DNA of 64,000 nucleotides from CADEEN01 sp963738425 (GCA_963738425.1 CAVTWT010000020.1:1-64000); one strand, 5' to 3'. Positions 36,996 through 46,586 are shown, numbered from the stretch's first letter. Notes: a model not told the origin generated them from the sequence alone. Translations and numbers: made by a program.

Positions 36996-37706
36996 CTGCA
37001 GGAGGACGAGCGCCAGCGCCTGGCGCGCGAGCTGCATGACGAGTTCGGCCAGCAGCTCACCGGTCTGCGCGTCGATGCCGCCTGGCTGGCGCAGCGCCTG
37101 GCGCACGAGCCGCGGCAGCAGGAAGTGGCGCAGGCCATTGCCGAGCGCTGCGGCGCCGTGCAGCAGGATATTCGTGCGCTGCTGACGCGCTTGCACCCGC
37201 TGGCGCCGCACGCCGGTGCCGAGTCCGCGGCACGCTTGGCCGAGCTGCTGGCGGCGCTGATGGGCGGCTGGTCGCGCAGCGCCACGCAAAGCTGCGCTTT
37301 CGAGCTGCGCCTGGTCACGCGCCATGCCGACGGCCACGCCGCGCCTTGGCCACGCAGCGACGACGATGTCCTGTTGCCGCGCGATCTGGTGCTGGCGATC
37401 TACCGCATCAGCCAGGAGGCGCTGACGAACGTCGCCCGCCATGCGCGCGCCGCACGCGCCATGCTGTCGCTGGTGCTGCACCGCGACGCCGATGGCCGCG
37501 TGCACGCGATCGACTGGTCGCTGCGCGACGACGGCGTCGGCCTGCCCGATCCGGCGCAGGCGCTGCAGCGCGGCACCGGCTTGGCGAGCTTGAAGGAGCG
37601 GGTGTGGGCGCTGGGCGCCGAACTCGAGTTCAGCGCCGCCTGGCCCGACGCCGAGCCGCCCGGGTTGCAGCTCGCGGCGCGCTTCGTCATCGGCGGCGGC
37701 GCATGA
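36988..37706 (+). pseudogene. 5'-truncated histidine kinase (HisKA_3 type)
   Basis: About 239 residues starting inside the dimerisation helix: LTLQEDERQRLARELHDEFGQ contains the phospho-His. It is followed by LPRDLVLAIYRISQEALTNVARHARA and DDGVGLPDP, the ATPase N and G boxes. There is no start codon or sensor region. Upstream sequence belongs to the opposite-strand propeller fragment. The stop overlaps the response-regulator start (ATGA), so the downstream gene order is native. Confidence 0.82.
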
Positions 37707-38356
37707 CCCGACTCAACGATCGCATCGGCGTCATGCTGGTCGACGACCACGCCGTGGTGCGCGAGGGCTACCGGCGGCTGCTCGAGTCGGAGGCCGGCAT
37801 CCATGTCGTTGGTGAGCATGCCGATGCCGAATCGGCGCAAGCGGCGCTGGAGCGGGCGGCGGACGGCAGCGTCGATGTGCTCGTGCTCGACTTGTCGATG
37901 CCCGGCCGCGGTGGCCTGGCGCTGGCGCGGCGCATCGGTGCGCGCTGGCCGGCGCTGCGCGTGCTCGTCTTCAGCATGCACGACCATGCGGCCACCGTGA
38001 CGCAGGCGCTGGAGGCCGGGGTCGCGGGCTACATCACCAAGACCAGCGCCCCGCAAGAGCTGGTGCAGGCCGTGCGCCGCGTGTCGGCCGGTGAATCGCG
38101 CGTGCTCTCGGCCGACGTCGCCCGCAGCATCGGCTCGCCCTCCACGCAGGCGCCGCACCGGCTGCTGAGCGCGCGCGAGTTCGACGTCCTGCAAGGGCTG
38201 CTGCAAGGCGCCAGCCTCGACGCCATCGCGCAGCGCCTGTGCATCAGCCCGAAGACCGTGTCCAACCTGCAGACACAGATCCGCGCCAAGCTCGGCGTTG
38301 CCAACGCGGTCGAGCTGCTGCACTACGCGCGGCAGCACGGCCTGGCCCGCGATTGA
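37703..38356 (+). CDS. LuxR/NarL-family response regulator
   Basis: A 217-residue regulator with a receiver domain (VDDHAVVREGYRRLL; phospho-Asp in LVLDLSMPGRGG near residue 62; K near 112). It ends in a LuxR helix-turn-helix (LSAREFDVLQGLLQG, ISPKTVSNLQTQIRAKLGV). It is the partner of the truncated kinase. Similar pairs (ExaDE/AgmR type) control PQQ-dependent ethanol oxidation, which fits the surrounding genes; that link is inference. Confidence 0.88.
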   Translation: MTRLNDRIGVMLVDDHAVVREGYRRLLESEAGIHVVGEHADAESAQAALERAADGSVDVLVLDLSMPGRGGLALARRIGARWPALRVLVFSMHDHAATVTQALEAGVAGYITKTSAPQELVQAVRRVSAGESRVLSADVARSIGSPSTQAPHRLLSAREFDVLQGLLQGASLDAIAQRLCISPKTVSNLQTQIRAKLGVANAVELLHYARQHGLARD

Positions 38357-38377
38357 CGCGACGGCGTCGCGGACGGC

Positions 38378-38689
38378 TCAGCCGAGCTTGCCCAGCGTGC
38401 CGGTGGCTTCGGCCAGCAGGTAGTAGAACGTGACGCGGCTCTTGCGCTTCTCGTCCTTCATCTTCGCGGCCACGGCTTCGATGCCCTTGCTGGCCGCTTC
38501 TGCGGACAGGCCGAGCTTCTTGGCCGCGAAACCGTCGCGCACGGTGGCCTTCTCCTTGTCGTCACTGACCGAGACCAGCGATGAATCGGCATTGCGCAGC
38601 GCGATGCCGCAGTACTTGACGATGGCTGCCACATGGGCCTCGCTGGCATTGGGGGCGTACTTCTTGACGTCAGGCAGGTAGTCGCTCAT
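38378..38689 (-). CDS. DUF2853 family protein
   Basis: A 103-residue soluble protein that fits the DUF2853 family: MSDYLPDVKKYAPNASEAHV, IVKYCGIALRNADSSLVS and VTFYYLLAEATGTLG. AAAGGACC upstream of ATG 38689 is a good ribosome binding site. No biochemical role is known for the family. Confidence 0.85.
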   Translation of the reverse strand: MSDYLPDVKKYAPNASEAHVAAIVKYCGIALRNADSSLVSVSDDKEKATVRDGFAAKKLGLSAEAASKGIEAVAAKMKDEKRKSRVTFYYLLAEATGTLGKLG

Positions 38690-38777
38690 GGAAGGTCCTT
38701 TCGGGGGCATTGGTGAGGAGGGCGTGGCGATGCTAAGCCCAATCGCAACGCGCCATGTCACAGAGATTTGCGCGGGC

Positions 38778-39743
38778 TCACCCGCCCTTGTTGAGGCCCA
38801 GGCGCTCGACGTTGCGCTTCTCTGCGGCGTACGCTTCCTTCATCGCGCGGCCGTACTCCGCAGACCCGAGGTAGTCGGGCGTCTGGTCGTACTTGTCGAG
38901 CTCGGCCACATGTTGCGGATCGAACAGCGCCAGCTTGAACGCGTCGTGCAGCGTGCGCACGATGGCCGGCGGGATGCCCCTGGGTCCCGCCAAACCGTAC
39001 GGCGAGGTCGCCGCAAGGGGGTAGCCGAGCTCGGTCACCGTCGGCGTCTGCGGCCAGCGTTTGCTGCGCTGCTCGCTGAAGACGGCGATCAGGCGCAGCT
39101 TGCCGTTTTCGACATGCGGCGCGAAGCCGCTCGAGTTGACACCGACATCGACGTTGCCTGCCGCCACGGACAGCATCTGCTCCGCTGTGCCCTTGTACGG
39201 CACGTGCACATAGGTCAGGCCCTTGGCCGCCATCAGCTGGTCCATCAGCAGGTGCGGCGTGGTGCCGACGCCATTGGTGGCCACCGTCAGCGCGCTCGGG
39301 TGCGTGCGCGCAAACGCAAACACGTCGTCGAGCGTCTTGATGCCATTGCCCGGGTGCGTCAGCAGGCCGAAGGTGACACCGGAGAGTTGAATGATGGGCG
39401 TGGTGTCGCGGATCGGGTCCCAGAGCACTTTCTGGATCCACGGTGCGCGCAGCACCGGCTGCGGCACCTGCGCGATCGTGTAGCCGTCGGGCGCTGCGCT
39501 CTGCAACACCGGCATGACCAGCGTGCCGCCGGCGCCGCTGCGGTTTTCGACGAGGATGCGCTGGCCCAGGTGGCGGCCCGCGATCTCGGCCAGCAGGCGC
39601 AGCGTGCCGTCGGTGGCGCCGCCCGCGGGCCACGGCACCCACAGCGTGATCGGTTTGCTCGGGAAGATGTCTGTGGTCTCCGCGCGCGCGAGCATCGGCA
39701 GCGCGATCAACGCGGCGGCGGCGTGGCGACGTGTCACTGCCAT
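38778..39743 (-). CDS. TctC-type tripartite tricarboxylate-family binding protein
   Basis: A 321-residue exported binding protein (Bug family). A signal peptide (residues 1-23, ending AETT) is followed by PSKPITLWVPWPAGGATD, VENRSGAGGT and VHVPYKGTAEQM, all signatures of the family. No TctA/TctB membrane subunits are adjacent. Its start lies 5 bases from the permease stop, so it may have joined the PQQ-associated operon. Ligand unknown. Confidence 0.9.
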   Translation of the reverse strand: MAVTRRHAAAALIALPMLARAETTDIFPSKPITLWVPWPAGGATDGTLRLLAEIAGRHLGQRILVENRSGAGGTLVMPVLQSAAPDGYTIAQVPQPVLRAPWIQKVLWDPIRDTTPIIQLSGVTFGLLTHPGNGIKTLDDVFAFARTHPSALTVATNGVGTTPHLLMDQLMAAKGLTYVHVPYKGTAEQMLSVAAGNVDVGVNSSGFAPHVENGKLRLIAVFSEQRSKRWPQTPTVTELGYPLAATSPYGLAGPRGIPPAIVRTLHDAFKLALFDPQHVAELDKYDQTPDYLGSAEYGRAMKEAYAAEKRNVERLGLNKGG

Positions 39744-39747
39744 GACG

Positions 39748-40548
39748 TCAGCCCCCTCGCTTGGCGAGCTGGCCAAAGCCGCGCTGCGGGTCATAGCCCC
39801 AGCAGGCGAGGACGAAGGCGACGGCCAGCGTGCCGAGCACCACCCACGGTGCGATGCCCGGGTCCTTGCCATAGAGCGCAAAGCGCATCCACTCCACCGC
39901 ATGCGTGAACGGGTTGACCTGGGCGATGCGCCAGACCCAGGTCGCGCCGGACTCCTCGAGCTTCCACAGCGGGTAGAGCGCGGTCGAGATGAAGTACATC
40001 GGGAAGATGACGAAGTTCATCGTGCCGGCGAAGTTTTCGAGCTGCTTGATGTGCACCGACAGCAAGAGGCCGAGGGCGCCGAACATCAACGCCGCGGCGA
40101 TGGCGGCAACGATCGCGTGCGGCCCCGGCCACGGCACCTGCGTGCCGATGAGTGCGGCGACGATCAGGAAGGCCACCGCCTGCAGGAACGACAGCACCGC
40201 CGTGGCGATCAGCTTGCAGGCCAGCACCCACCAGCGCGGCAGCGGCGCGGTCAGCAGCAGGCGCATCAATCCCATCTCGCGGTCATAGACCATCGCCAGG
40301 CTCGACTGCATGCCGTTGAACAGCAGCACCATGCCGAGCAGGCCGGGCACGATGTAGACGTCGTATGGGATGTAGGTGTCGTAGGGCTCGACGATGGCGA
40401 CGCCGAAGACGTTGCGAAAACCCGCCGCGAAGACCGCGAGCCACAACAGCGGCCGCACGAGTGCCGAGACGAGGCGACCGTACTGACGCGAGAACTTGAA
40501 GAGTTCGCGCGCGACGATGGCGCTCAACGCCTGCAGCGGGTGCTTCAC
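39748..40548 (-). CDS. ABC-2 type permease of PQQ-associated exporter
   Basis: A 266-residue protein with six membrane segments. It has the conserved YDREMGLMRLLLTAPLPRWWVLACKL and FVIFPMYFISTALYPLW regions of ABC-2 permeases of the TIGR03861 type, found with PQQ-dependent alcohol dehydrogenases. GTG 40548 overlaps the stop of the upstream binding-protein gene (GTGA). The longer frame upstream of GTG is the broken end of that gene. The gene itself is intact. Confidence 0.88.
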   Translation of the reverse strand: MKHPLQALSAIVARELFKFSRQYGRLVSALVRPLLWLAVFAAGFRNVFGVAIVEPYDTYIPYDVYIVPGLLGMVLLFNGMQSSLAMVYDREMGLMRLLLTAPLPRWWVLACKLIATAVLSFLQAVAFLIVAALIGTQVPWPGPHAIVAAIAAALMFGALGLLLSVHIKQLENFAGTMNFVIFPMYFISTALYPLWKLEESGATWVWRIAQVNPFTHAVEWMRFALYGKDPGIAPWVVLGTLAVAFVLACWGYDPQRGFGQLAKRGG

Positions 40549-41724
40549 TTGGATTGCGCACTTTGCAGAGTTTCTCCGGCGCATCGGCGCCGAGCGTGTC
40601 GAGCGTGTTCTTCGGGTGCAGCATGCCGTCGGCCGGCGCGAGCCGATGACGCCCTGGCCGTCGGTCAGCAGCAGCGGTTGGCGCAACTGGCCGTCCCAGG
40701 GGCGAAAGCTCATCAGTCACGCCTTTCGAGCCATCGAGTTCGTTGATCGCCAAGCGCCTTGTCCAGTGCCGGCAGCGGTCCTTTCGGTGCGGCGATGAGC
40801 GGCTCGACCAGCGCGCGCCTGCCACTACGCCGGCGAAGTCGTGTGCGCCTCATCGGTGCCTCGCGGCTTTGACCAGGCGTCGCGTGACCTGCGGCGCGCC
40901 AAAGCGGTCGAACTTCGGTGCCACGCCACCGCCATGAGGCCGGCGTCGCCGACCACCGGCCGCGGCAGTGCCGTGCGGTAGGGCAGCGTGGCTGCAAACT
41001 CGCCGTCGCTGTCGATCACCCATACCGCGTCGTAGGGCTCGCAGCGCCGCCGCCAGTGAGCAGCAGCGGGTTGCCCAGGTCGCGCTCGCGCGGATCGGCC
41101 GAGAGCTTGAAGGGTTTGGTGGCCACGACCTTGAGTGCCGAAACGTTTGGCCGCGGCTTGTGCCGCGCCAGCGCGCGCGCGGTCGATCTCGCTCGGGCCG
41201 TGAGCACGAGCACGCTGCGTCCAGCTGCCGCGCCACCAGCGTTTGCGCCAGCGCATCGAACTGTGCATGCGGTCGCTCGGCAGAAGATGCCACAGGTTGG
41301 CGCGGCAGTGCGCCTGACGCAACGCGTCGGCTGCGATTGCCGACGTTGAGCAGCGGGCAGTCTTTGCCGCGGCATCGGCGGCGGCCAGCGTCCAGGCGCG
41401 GCGCAGGTCGGTGAGCAGCGCCAGCGCGCCGGCCTTCTCGGCCTGCTGCGCCGCCGCGCGCGCGGTGCTCGCGCGATCGCGCCACTTCACGACATCGAGC
41501 GTGAGCTTGCTGCCATCGGAGCTCGAACCTGGCTTCGTCGACGCGATCTTCAGCGCTCGGTCGGCCGGCCCGCCCGGGTGGCCGAGCGCGCCGCGTTCGG
41601 TGCGCGTGCGCGCGACAGGCGCTCGTCGTTGGTCGGCATGGAGCAGCGTCGAACGCTAGCTGGCCGCGTGCGCGCAAGCCGGCAGGCCAGCGCAATGGGC
41701 GCGAGTAGTGCGCACGCGGTTCAC
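40545..41724 (-). pseudogene. ABC substrate-binding protein of PQQ-dependent alcohol system, multiply frameshifted
   Basis: Fragments in all three frames match the TIGR03863 family: NLWHLLPSDRMH, RARAGAAQAAAKRF, AVWVIDSDGEFAATLPYRTA, KFDRFGAPQVTRRLV, SFRPWDGQLRQPLLLTDGQG and GMLHPKNTLDTLGADAPE. At least five shifts occur in about 1.2 kb. GTG 41724 overlaps the propeller stop and the end overlaps the permease start, so the operon framework is intact although the coding frame is not. Substrate binding for the exporter-like ABC complex is the family role. Confidence 0.8.
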
Positions 41725-42675
41725 TCGACGATCACGGCCGAGTACGGCACGCGGCCGACTTCATCGTCTTCACCGCCTTGCGCGCGGCCATGTCGATCAT
41801 CGTCATGTCGTCCGACAAGCCCGTTGACGACGAAGAGGCGGGCTTCGCGCCTTGTCGAGCCCACGTCCCAGACACGCTTGCCGGCCAGCACCATCTGCGT
41901 CACCTTGCGCTGGCCACATCGACAAAGGCGACGTGGTTGGCGCGGCCCATGCTGACGAAGGCCCGCTTGCCGTCCTTGGTCATCGCAATGCCGACCGGCG
42001 TGATGTCGGTTTGCGCGCGCCCTGGACGTCGAACTTGATCGTGCGGAACTGCGTGGCTTGTGGTGAGATGAGCTCACGCTTGCGTCGAGTTCGTTGGTGA
42101 CCCAGAGTTCCGCGCCATCGGGCGTGAGCGACATGCGACGCGGCCGTTTGCCGACTTTGACGTTGCTCAGCCACCTTGGCCGTGGCCAGTCGACGACGTG
42201 GACGATGTTGGCCACCTCCGAGGTGACATAGACAAGTTTGCCGTCGGCACATGTCTTCACGCCCTCTGGTTCCTTGCCGACATGATGTTTGGTGCATTTG
42301 CCGCTGGCGAGATCGACGATGCCGAGCGCGCTTTCTCCTCCATTGGTACGTAGAGGGTCTTGCCGTCGGCGCAGAGGTCGAAGGTTTCAGGATCGTCTCC
42401 GAGCGGCACGCGCCGGATCGACTTGCGCGTGGCGACGTCGATCAGATCGGCCTCGTCCGAATCGCCGCAGGCCACGGCGAGCTGCTTGCCGCCGGGCGTG
42501 AGTTGCATGTGGCGCGGGCGCTTGCAGGTGGCGACCGGCGCTTGACGGCAGCGTGGCCGCAGGTCGATGACGGCCAGCGCGTTGTCTTTTTCACTGGAGA
42601 CCCAGACCTGGACTGTGCGACGGCAGCGCCGCCGGCACTGCGAGCGGCAGGGCGATGAGCAAGTCGAGGTTTCAT
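41721..42675 (-). pseudogene. PQQ-associated YVTN beta-propeller protein, multiply frameshifted
   Basis: The ATG at 42675 opens a leader whose frame breaks within about 60 bases. Clear propeller blades then appear in alternating frames: VWVSSEKDNALAVIDLRP, PRHMQLTPGGKQLAVACGD, DDPETFDLCADGKTLYVP, TCADGKLVYVTSEVANIVHV, GKRPRRMSLTPDGAELWVTN, and the end GRVPYSAVIVE. This is a TIGR03866-type exported protein encoded next to the ABC genes. Its ATG overlaps the expected ATPase stop (ATGA). A fragmentary paralogue is at 36635. Confidence 0.8.
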
Positions 42676-43422
42676 GTAGGGGCTGGTCTCCTTGCGTTGG
42701 GTGGTCGTGCGTTGAATGAATCCGGATTCGAGCGTGGTGCCGCCGAGCGCGGTGGTCACATCGCTCGGCGTGCCGTCGGCGATGAGCTTGCCCTGGTGCA
42801 GCACGAGCACGCGGTCGGCCTGCTGCGCTTCTTCGACGAGGTGCGTGGCCCACAGCACCGTCGTGTTGCGAGCGGCGACGTCGGCGCGCAAGGCCGCCAG
42901 CAGGTCGCGGCGCGAGGCCGGATCAAGGCCGACGCTGGCCTCGTCCATCAGCAGCACCGCAGGGCGGTGCAGCAGGGCGCGCACGAGTTCGACCTTGCGC
43001 CGGTTGCCGCCGGAGAGTTCGCGCACGGCGCGCTGGAGATCCTTGGCGATGCCCAGGGCGGCGCAACCTTGCTCGATGCGTTCGCTGGTCACCGCGCGCG
43101 ACAGGCCGTGCAGCGCCGCATGAAAGCGCAGGTTGCGCTCGACGCTGAGATCGAGATCGAGGGAGGACTGCTGGAAGACCACACCGATGGCTGCGAGCGC
43201 CGCCACCGGTTGCTGGCGTATCGAATGGCCAGCGATCAACGCCTCGCCGGCGTCGGCCGCGAACAGGCCGGTGAGGATCTGGAACAGCGTTGACTTGCCG
43301 GCCCCGTTGGGGCCGAGCAGCGCGGCGAAGCAGCCCGGCTGAATCATCAGCGTCAGGCCGTCGAGCGCGGTGCGTGCGCCGTAGCGTTTGGTCAGCGCCT
43401 TGATGTCGATCGCCGCACTCAC
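42672..43422 (-). CDS. ABC transporter ATPase of PQQ-associated system (probable 3' frameshift)
   Basis: About 249 residues of the TIGR03864 type. It has Walker A GPNGAGKS, signature LSGGNRRKVELVRALL, Walker B VLLMDEASVGLD and a switch His in WATHLVEEA. The GTG start at 43422 overlaps the PqqB-like stop (GTGA). The frame stays open past the propeller ATG at 42675. The natural stop (TGA in ATGA) is one frame away, so a single-base shift probably lies in the last 20 codons. The ATPase core is intact. Confidence 0.85.
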
Positions 43423-44135
43423 ACCTGAAACTCCATCATCCCTTGCGCACACTCGATGCCGCTGGCCGTGAACACGGACCGGTCGCTGCCATTGGCGTCG
43501 AGCAGCAGCTTGCGTGGGCTGGACACTTTGGCGAGCCGATCGAGCCAACGCCGGTTGCTGCCGTGCGGCGCACGATCGATGACCACGCAGTCGGCGCCTT
43601 GCATCCAATCGAGCATCGAGTCGAAGGCCGCCGAATCGAGGCTTTCGCCCTGGACGACGAACAGGCGCGATTGCGAACGCTCATCGCGCACCGCCAGTGC
43701 AATGCGCTCGCCGGCCGCGGCCTCACCTCGCACGGCGTCAACCGTCGTCAGCGCTGTGAACATCAGCGCCGGCAAACGCTCGACCGTGAAGTCGGCCGCG
43801 CGCTGCTCGCCCGCCACCGGAATCAGATGCCATTGCACGCCGCAGAATTGTTGCAGCACGGGCAGCAGTGGCAGCGTCAGTGTCAGGTGCTCGAACACCG
43901 CCGGCGTGGCGTAGAGGTCGATCGGCGTACCGTCGCGCAGATCGAGCAGGCCGCTGACTTGTTCGCGTTGCATGCCGGTCAGGACCACCGTCGCACCGTC
44001 ATCGTGGCGGGCGGCGCCGCGCGCCGCGTCGACGTGGCACCAGGTGCTGTTGTCGTCGCTGTGGCCGGGCGACAGCATCAGCGATGCCATGCGCTGGGCT
44101 GCATCGGGTCCGCTGCCGTGCACGCGCAGTTTCAT
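43419..44135 (-). CDS. PqqB-like MBL-fold protein lacking the metal motif
   Basis: A 238-residue protein related to PqqB: MKLRVHGSGPDAAQ, VVLTGMQREQVSGLLDLRDG, PIDLYATPAVFEHLTLTLPLLPVLQQF and ADCVVIDRAPHG. In PqqB the corresponding site carries an Asp-His pair and an N-terminal Cys-rich zinc site. Here QREQ replaces the former and the Cys cluster is absent, so metal-dependent catalysis is doubtful. ATG 44135 is used because upstream residues look non-coding. It leads the PQQ-associated operon from a sigma-54-like promoter. Confidence 0.75.
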   Translation of the reverse strand: MKLRVHGSGPDAAQRMASLMLSPGHSDDNSTWCHVDAARGAARHDDGATVVLTGMQREQVSGLLDLRDGTPIDLYATPAVFEHLTLTLPLLPVLQQFCGVQWHLIPVAGEQRAADFTVERLPALMFTALTTVDAVRGEAAAGERIALAVRDERSQSRLFVVQGESLDSAAFDSMLDWMQGADCVVIDRAPHGSNRRWLDRLAKVSSPRKLLLDANGSDRSVFTASGIECAQGMMEFQV

Positions 44136-44207
44136 GCCGTTTCTGCTTTCCACCCTTGTTGCCGAGGAACGTGTTGGCCGTTTGTCTTCATGCGCGTGCG
44201 AGATCGG

Positions 44208-44225
44208 GGTGCAAGACACGTGCCG
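44208..44225 (-). promoter_or_regulatory. sigma-54 (RpoN) promoter of the PqqB-like/ABC operon
   Basis: On the minus strand GGCACG-TGTC-TTGCA matches the RpoN consensus (TGGCACG-N4-TTGCW) at every position but the first T. The invariant GG and GC are exactly ten bases apart. Transcription would start near 44198, about 63 bases before ATG 44135. An AcoR-like RpoN activator gene lies immediately upstream on the same strand. Confidence 0.8.
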
Positions 44226-44346
44226 CCACCTTGGCAGGCTGCACGCTCATCTTTCGGCGCACCCTGTGTCAGTGGGGCGCAAACGCGTTCAAGACTGAAA
44301 CAGGGAATACCCGCGCGCTTCGGCTGCGCTCGTTTGAGAGTCGGCG

Positions 44347-46410
44347 TCAAGCCTTTTCGTTCCAGCGCAGCTTGCGATAGATCGTGTTGCGGCTGATGCC
44401 CAGGCGCTTGGCGGCTACAGAGATGTTGCCGCCGGCCGCGTCGAGCGCGCGGCGGATGGCGTCGATCTCGATGTCGTCGAGCGAGCGGTTGGCTGCACTT
44501 TCGCCTGGTGCCGATGCGTGCTCGACGACGTGCGGCGCGGAAGCGGCAGGCGTCTCGACGCGGCTGTGCGCGCTGACGTCCACTTTGGCTTCGAGCGCAT
44601 TGACCTCGTCCAGAAAGTCATCCGGCAAATGCTCGGGCCGGATCGTGCGCTCGCCCGCCGCCATGACACAGGCTGTGCGCAGCACGTTGAACAACTGCCG
44701 CACGTTGCCCGGCCACGGGCAGCGCGCGAGCAACGCGGCCACTTCAGGCGACAGGGCGAGGCGGCGTGGCGCTGCTTCGCGCTCGATGATGCACTCGGCG
44801 AGCGCCGCCAGATCGCTGCGCTCGCGCAGCGCCGGCAGTCGCACGGCCAAGCCGTTCAAGCGGTAGTACAGGTCTTCACGGAAAGTCTGCGCGGCGATCA
44901 TGTCGCGCAGGTTGCGGTGCGTCGCGCAGACGATGGCCACATCCACCGCCATGGCCTTGTTGCTGCCCAGCGGCACCACTTGCCGCTCCTGCAGCACGCG
45001 CAGCAGATGCGCTTGCAGGGCGATCGGCATGTCGCCGATCTCGTCGAGGAACAACGTGCCGCCGTTGGCCTGCAAGATCTTGCCGACGGCGCCTTTGCGC
45101 CGCGCGCCGGTGAAGGCGCCTTCTTCATAGCCGAAGAGTTCGGACTCGATCAGCGTGTCGGGGATCGAGGCGCAATTGACGGCAATGAACGGTTGCCGTG
45201 TTCGTTGCGACTCCTGGTGGATGGCCCGCGCCAGCAACTCCTTGCCGGTGCCGGTCTCGCCGAGGATCAGGATCGGGATGTCGCGGTCGATGACGCGCCG
45301 CACCTTGGCGGCAAGGGCGGCCATCTGCGGGTCGCCGGTGGTCAGTGCAGCCAGACCGATCGCTCCGGCCTGGCCGGCTCCGATCGCTGCGGCGCTGCGC
45401 TGTGGCGCCGGCCCGCTCGTGCTGCTTGCCGATGCTGACGCTTCGCGCGACGCGTGGCTGTTGTGAGTGCTGTGCCACGCGGGGAAATTGAAGCGCGCCA
45501 TCACATGCACCTGCCGGTTGTCGGCGGTGCGTGCGATCAGCGGCGTGGCCAACGGCGAGCGGAAGTGCTCGACCAGCGCGCCGACAGTGGTGCCCAGCAA
45601 GCTCGGCAGCGAGTGCATGCGCACGGCGGCGCCGCTCATCGCCAATTGGTCGAGCGCGCTGCGATTCGCGCCGACGATCTTGCCGTCGGGCGTGATCGCA
45701 ACGATGCCTTCCATCAGCGTGCCGATGAACTCGGCGCGGTTGTGGAAGTGCAGGCGCATGACGTGGCGGTAGTCGTCCGACAGCCAGTGGTTCTCGATCA
45801 TGCGCGCGCTCATGCGCACCAGCGCCATCGTGTGCTGGTGATAGCCGCGCTGATCACCCGTCACGTCGAGCACGCCGAGGATGTTGCCGCGCGGGTCGAG
45901 GATCGGCGCGGCCGAACAGGTGAGGAAGTGGTTGGCGTGCATGAAGTGCTCGTCGGCATGCACGAGCGTCGGCGTTTCCGCGACGAGGGCGGTGCCGATG
46001 GCATTGGTGCCCTTGGACTGCTCGCTCCAGTTCACGCCGGGCGCCAGCGCCACCTTGCTGGCCCGCGAGAGGAAGTCGTCATCGCCGATCGAATGCAGGA
46101 TGGTGCCGGTGGCGTCGCAGAGCACGACCATGCTCTGCGTCTGCACGATCTGCTCGAACAGCATCTCCATCACCGGCGCCGCATGCGCATGCAGGCGCTG
46201 GTTGCGCTCGCGTGTGATCGTCAGGTCGGCGCTGCCCAGCGGCGTCAGGTCGGGTTGCTCGAACCGGGACAGGCCGAGCGTGGCGCAGCGCTCGTGCGAT
46301 CGGTCGATGGTGGTGACATGCTCGGTCGGCAACTGCAGCGCGGAGGCGATCGGCCGGTACGGCTCATCGCCGCCGCGGCGCGAGCGAGCGGTCTGGGGGC
46401 TCACGGTCAC
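44347..46410 (-). CDS. AcoR-like sigma-54-dependent transcriptional activator
   Basis: A 687-residue activator. A GAF-type sensor (about 75-210; SEQSKGTNAIGTALV, HFLTCSAAPI) and a PAS-like segment (about 220-310) precede the AAA+ domain. The AAA+ domain has Walker A GETGTGKE (384-391), the sigma-54 contact loop GAFTGA (431-436) and Walker B LFLDEIGD. A Fis-type helix-turn-helix ends the protein (SVAAKRLGISRNTIYRKL). The AcoR type responds to small alcohols, aldehydes or acetoin. It lies between the PQQ-associated operon and the divergent aor genes. Confidence 0.92.
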   Translation of the reverse strand: MTVSPQTARSRRGGDEPYRPIASALQLPTEHVTTIDRSHERCATLGLSRFEQPDLTPLGSADLTITRERNQRLHAHAAPVMEMLFEQIVQTQSMVVLCDATGTILHSIGDDDFLSRASKVALAPGVNWSEQSKGTNAIGTALVAETPTLVHADEHFMHANHFLTCSAAPILDPRGNILGVLDVTGDQRGYHQHTMALVRMSARMIENHWLSDDYRHVMRLHFHNRAEFIGTLMEGIVAITPDGKIVGANRSALDQLAMSGAAVRMHSLPSLLGTTVGALVEHFRSPLATPLIARTADNRQVHVMARFNFPAWHSTHNSHASREASASASSTSGPAPQRSAAAIGAGQAGAIGLAALTTGDPQMAALAAKVRRVIDRDIPILILGETGTGKELLARAIHQESQRTRQPFIAVNCASIPDTLIESELFGYEEGAFTGARRKGAVGKILQANGGTLFLDEIGDMPIALQAHLLRVLQERQVVPLGSNKAMAVDVAIVCATHRNLRDMIAAQTFREDLYYRLNGLAVRLPALRERSDLAALAECIIEREAAPRRLALSPEVAALLARCPWPGNVRQLFNVLRTACVMAAGERTIRPEHLPDDFLDEVNALEAKVDVSAHSRVETPAASAPHVVEHASAPGESAANRSLDDIEIDAIRRALDAAGGNISVAAKRLGISRNTIYRKLRWNEKA

Positions 46411-46570
46411 GGGTTGTCTTCCTCGGTCCTGCGGACGGTGTTTTCGGTGTGCGCGGCGCCACGCGGGCGCTGCCCATCTTAGGGCGCACGGGCCGGCCGT
46501 GCGCCAGAGCGCCGCGGAACGGCGGCCGTTGTCGCATCGTGGGACAACTTGACTAGGGTTAGGCCTAGGT

Positions 46571-46586
46571 AGGCGCGTGCATAGCC
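46571..46586 (+). promoter_or_regulatory. possible sigma-54 promoter of the aor operon
   Basis: AGGCGCG-TGCA-TAGCC has the invariant GG and GC ten bases apart, but matches the rest of the RpoN consensus only partly. It lies about 92 bases upstream of aorA. It is the best of the candidates I examined in this 267-base divergent region. Confidence 0.35.

Noticed and set aside
44136..44346. Upstream extension of the PqqB-like gene to 44219
   Set aside because: The extra 28 residues resemble no PqqB sequence and would begin at the predicted RpoN promoter, before the transcription start. ATG 44135 is preferred.
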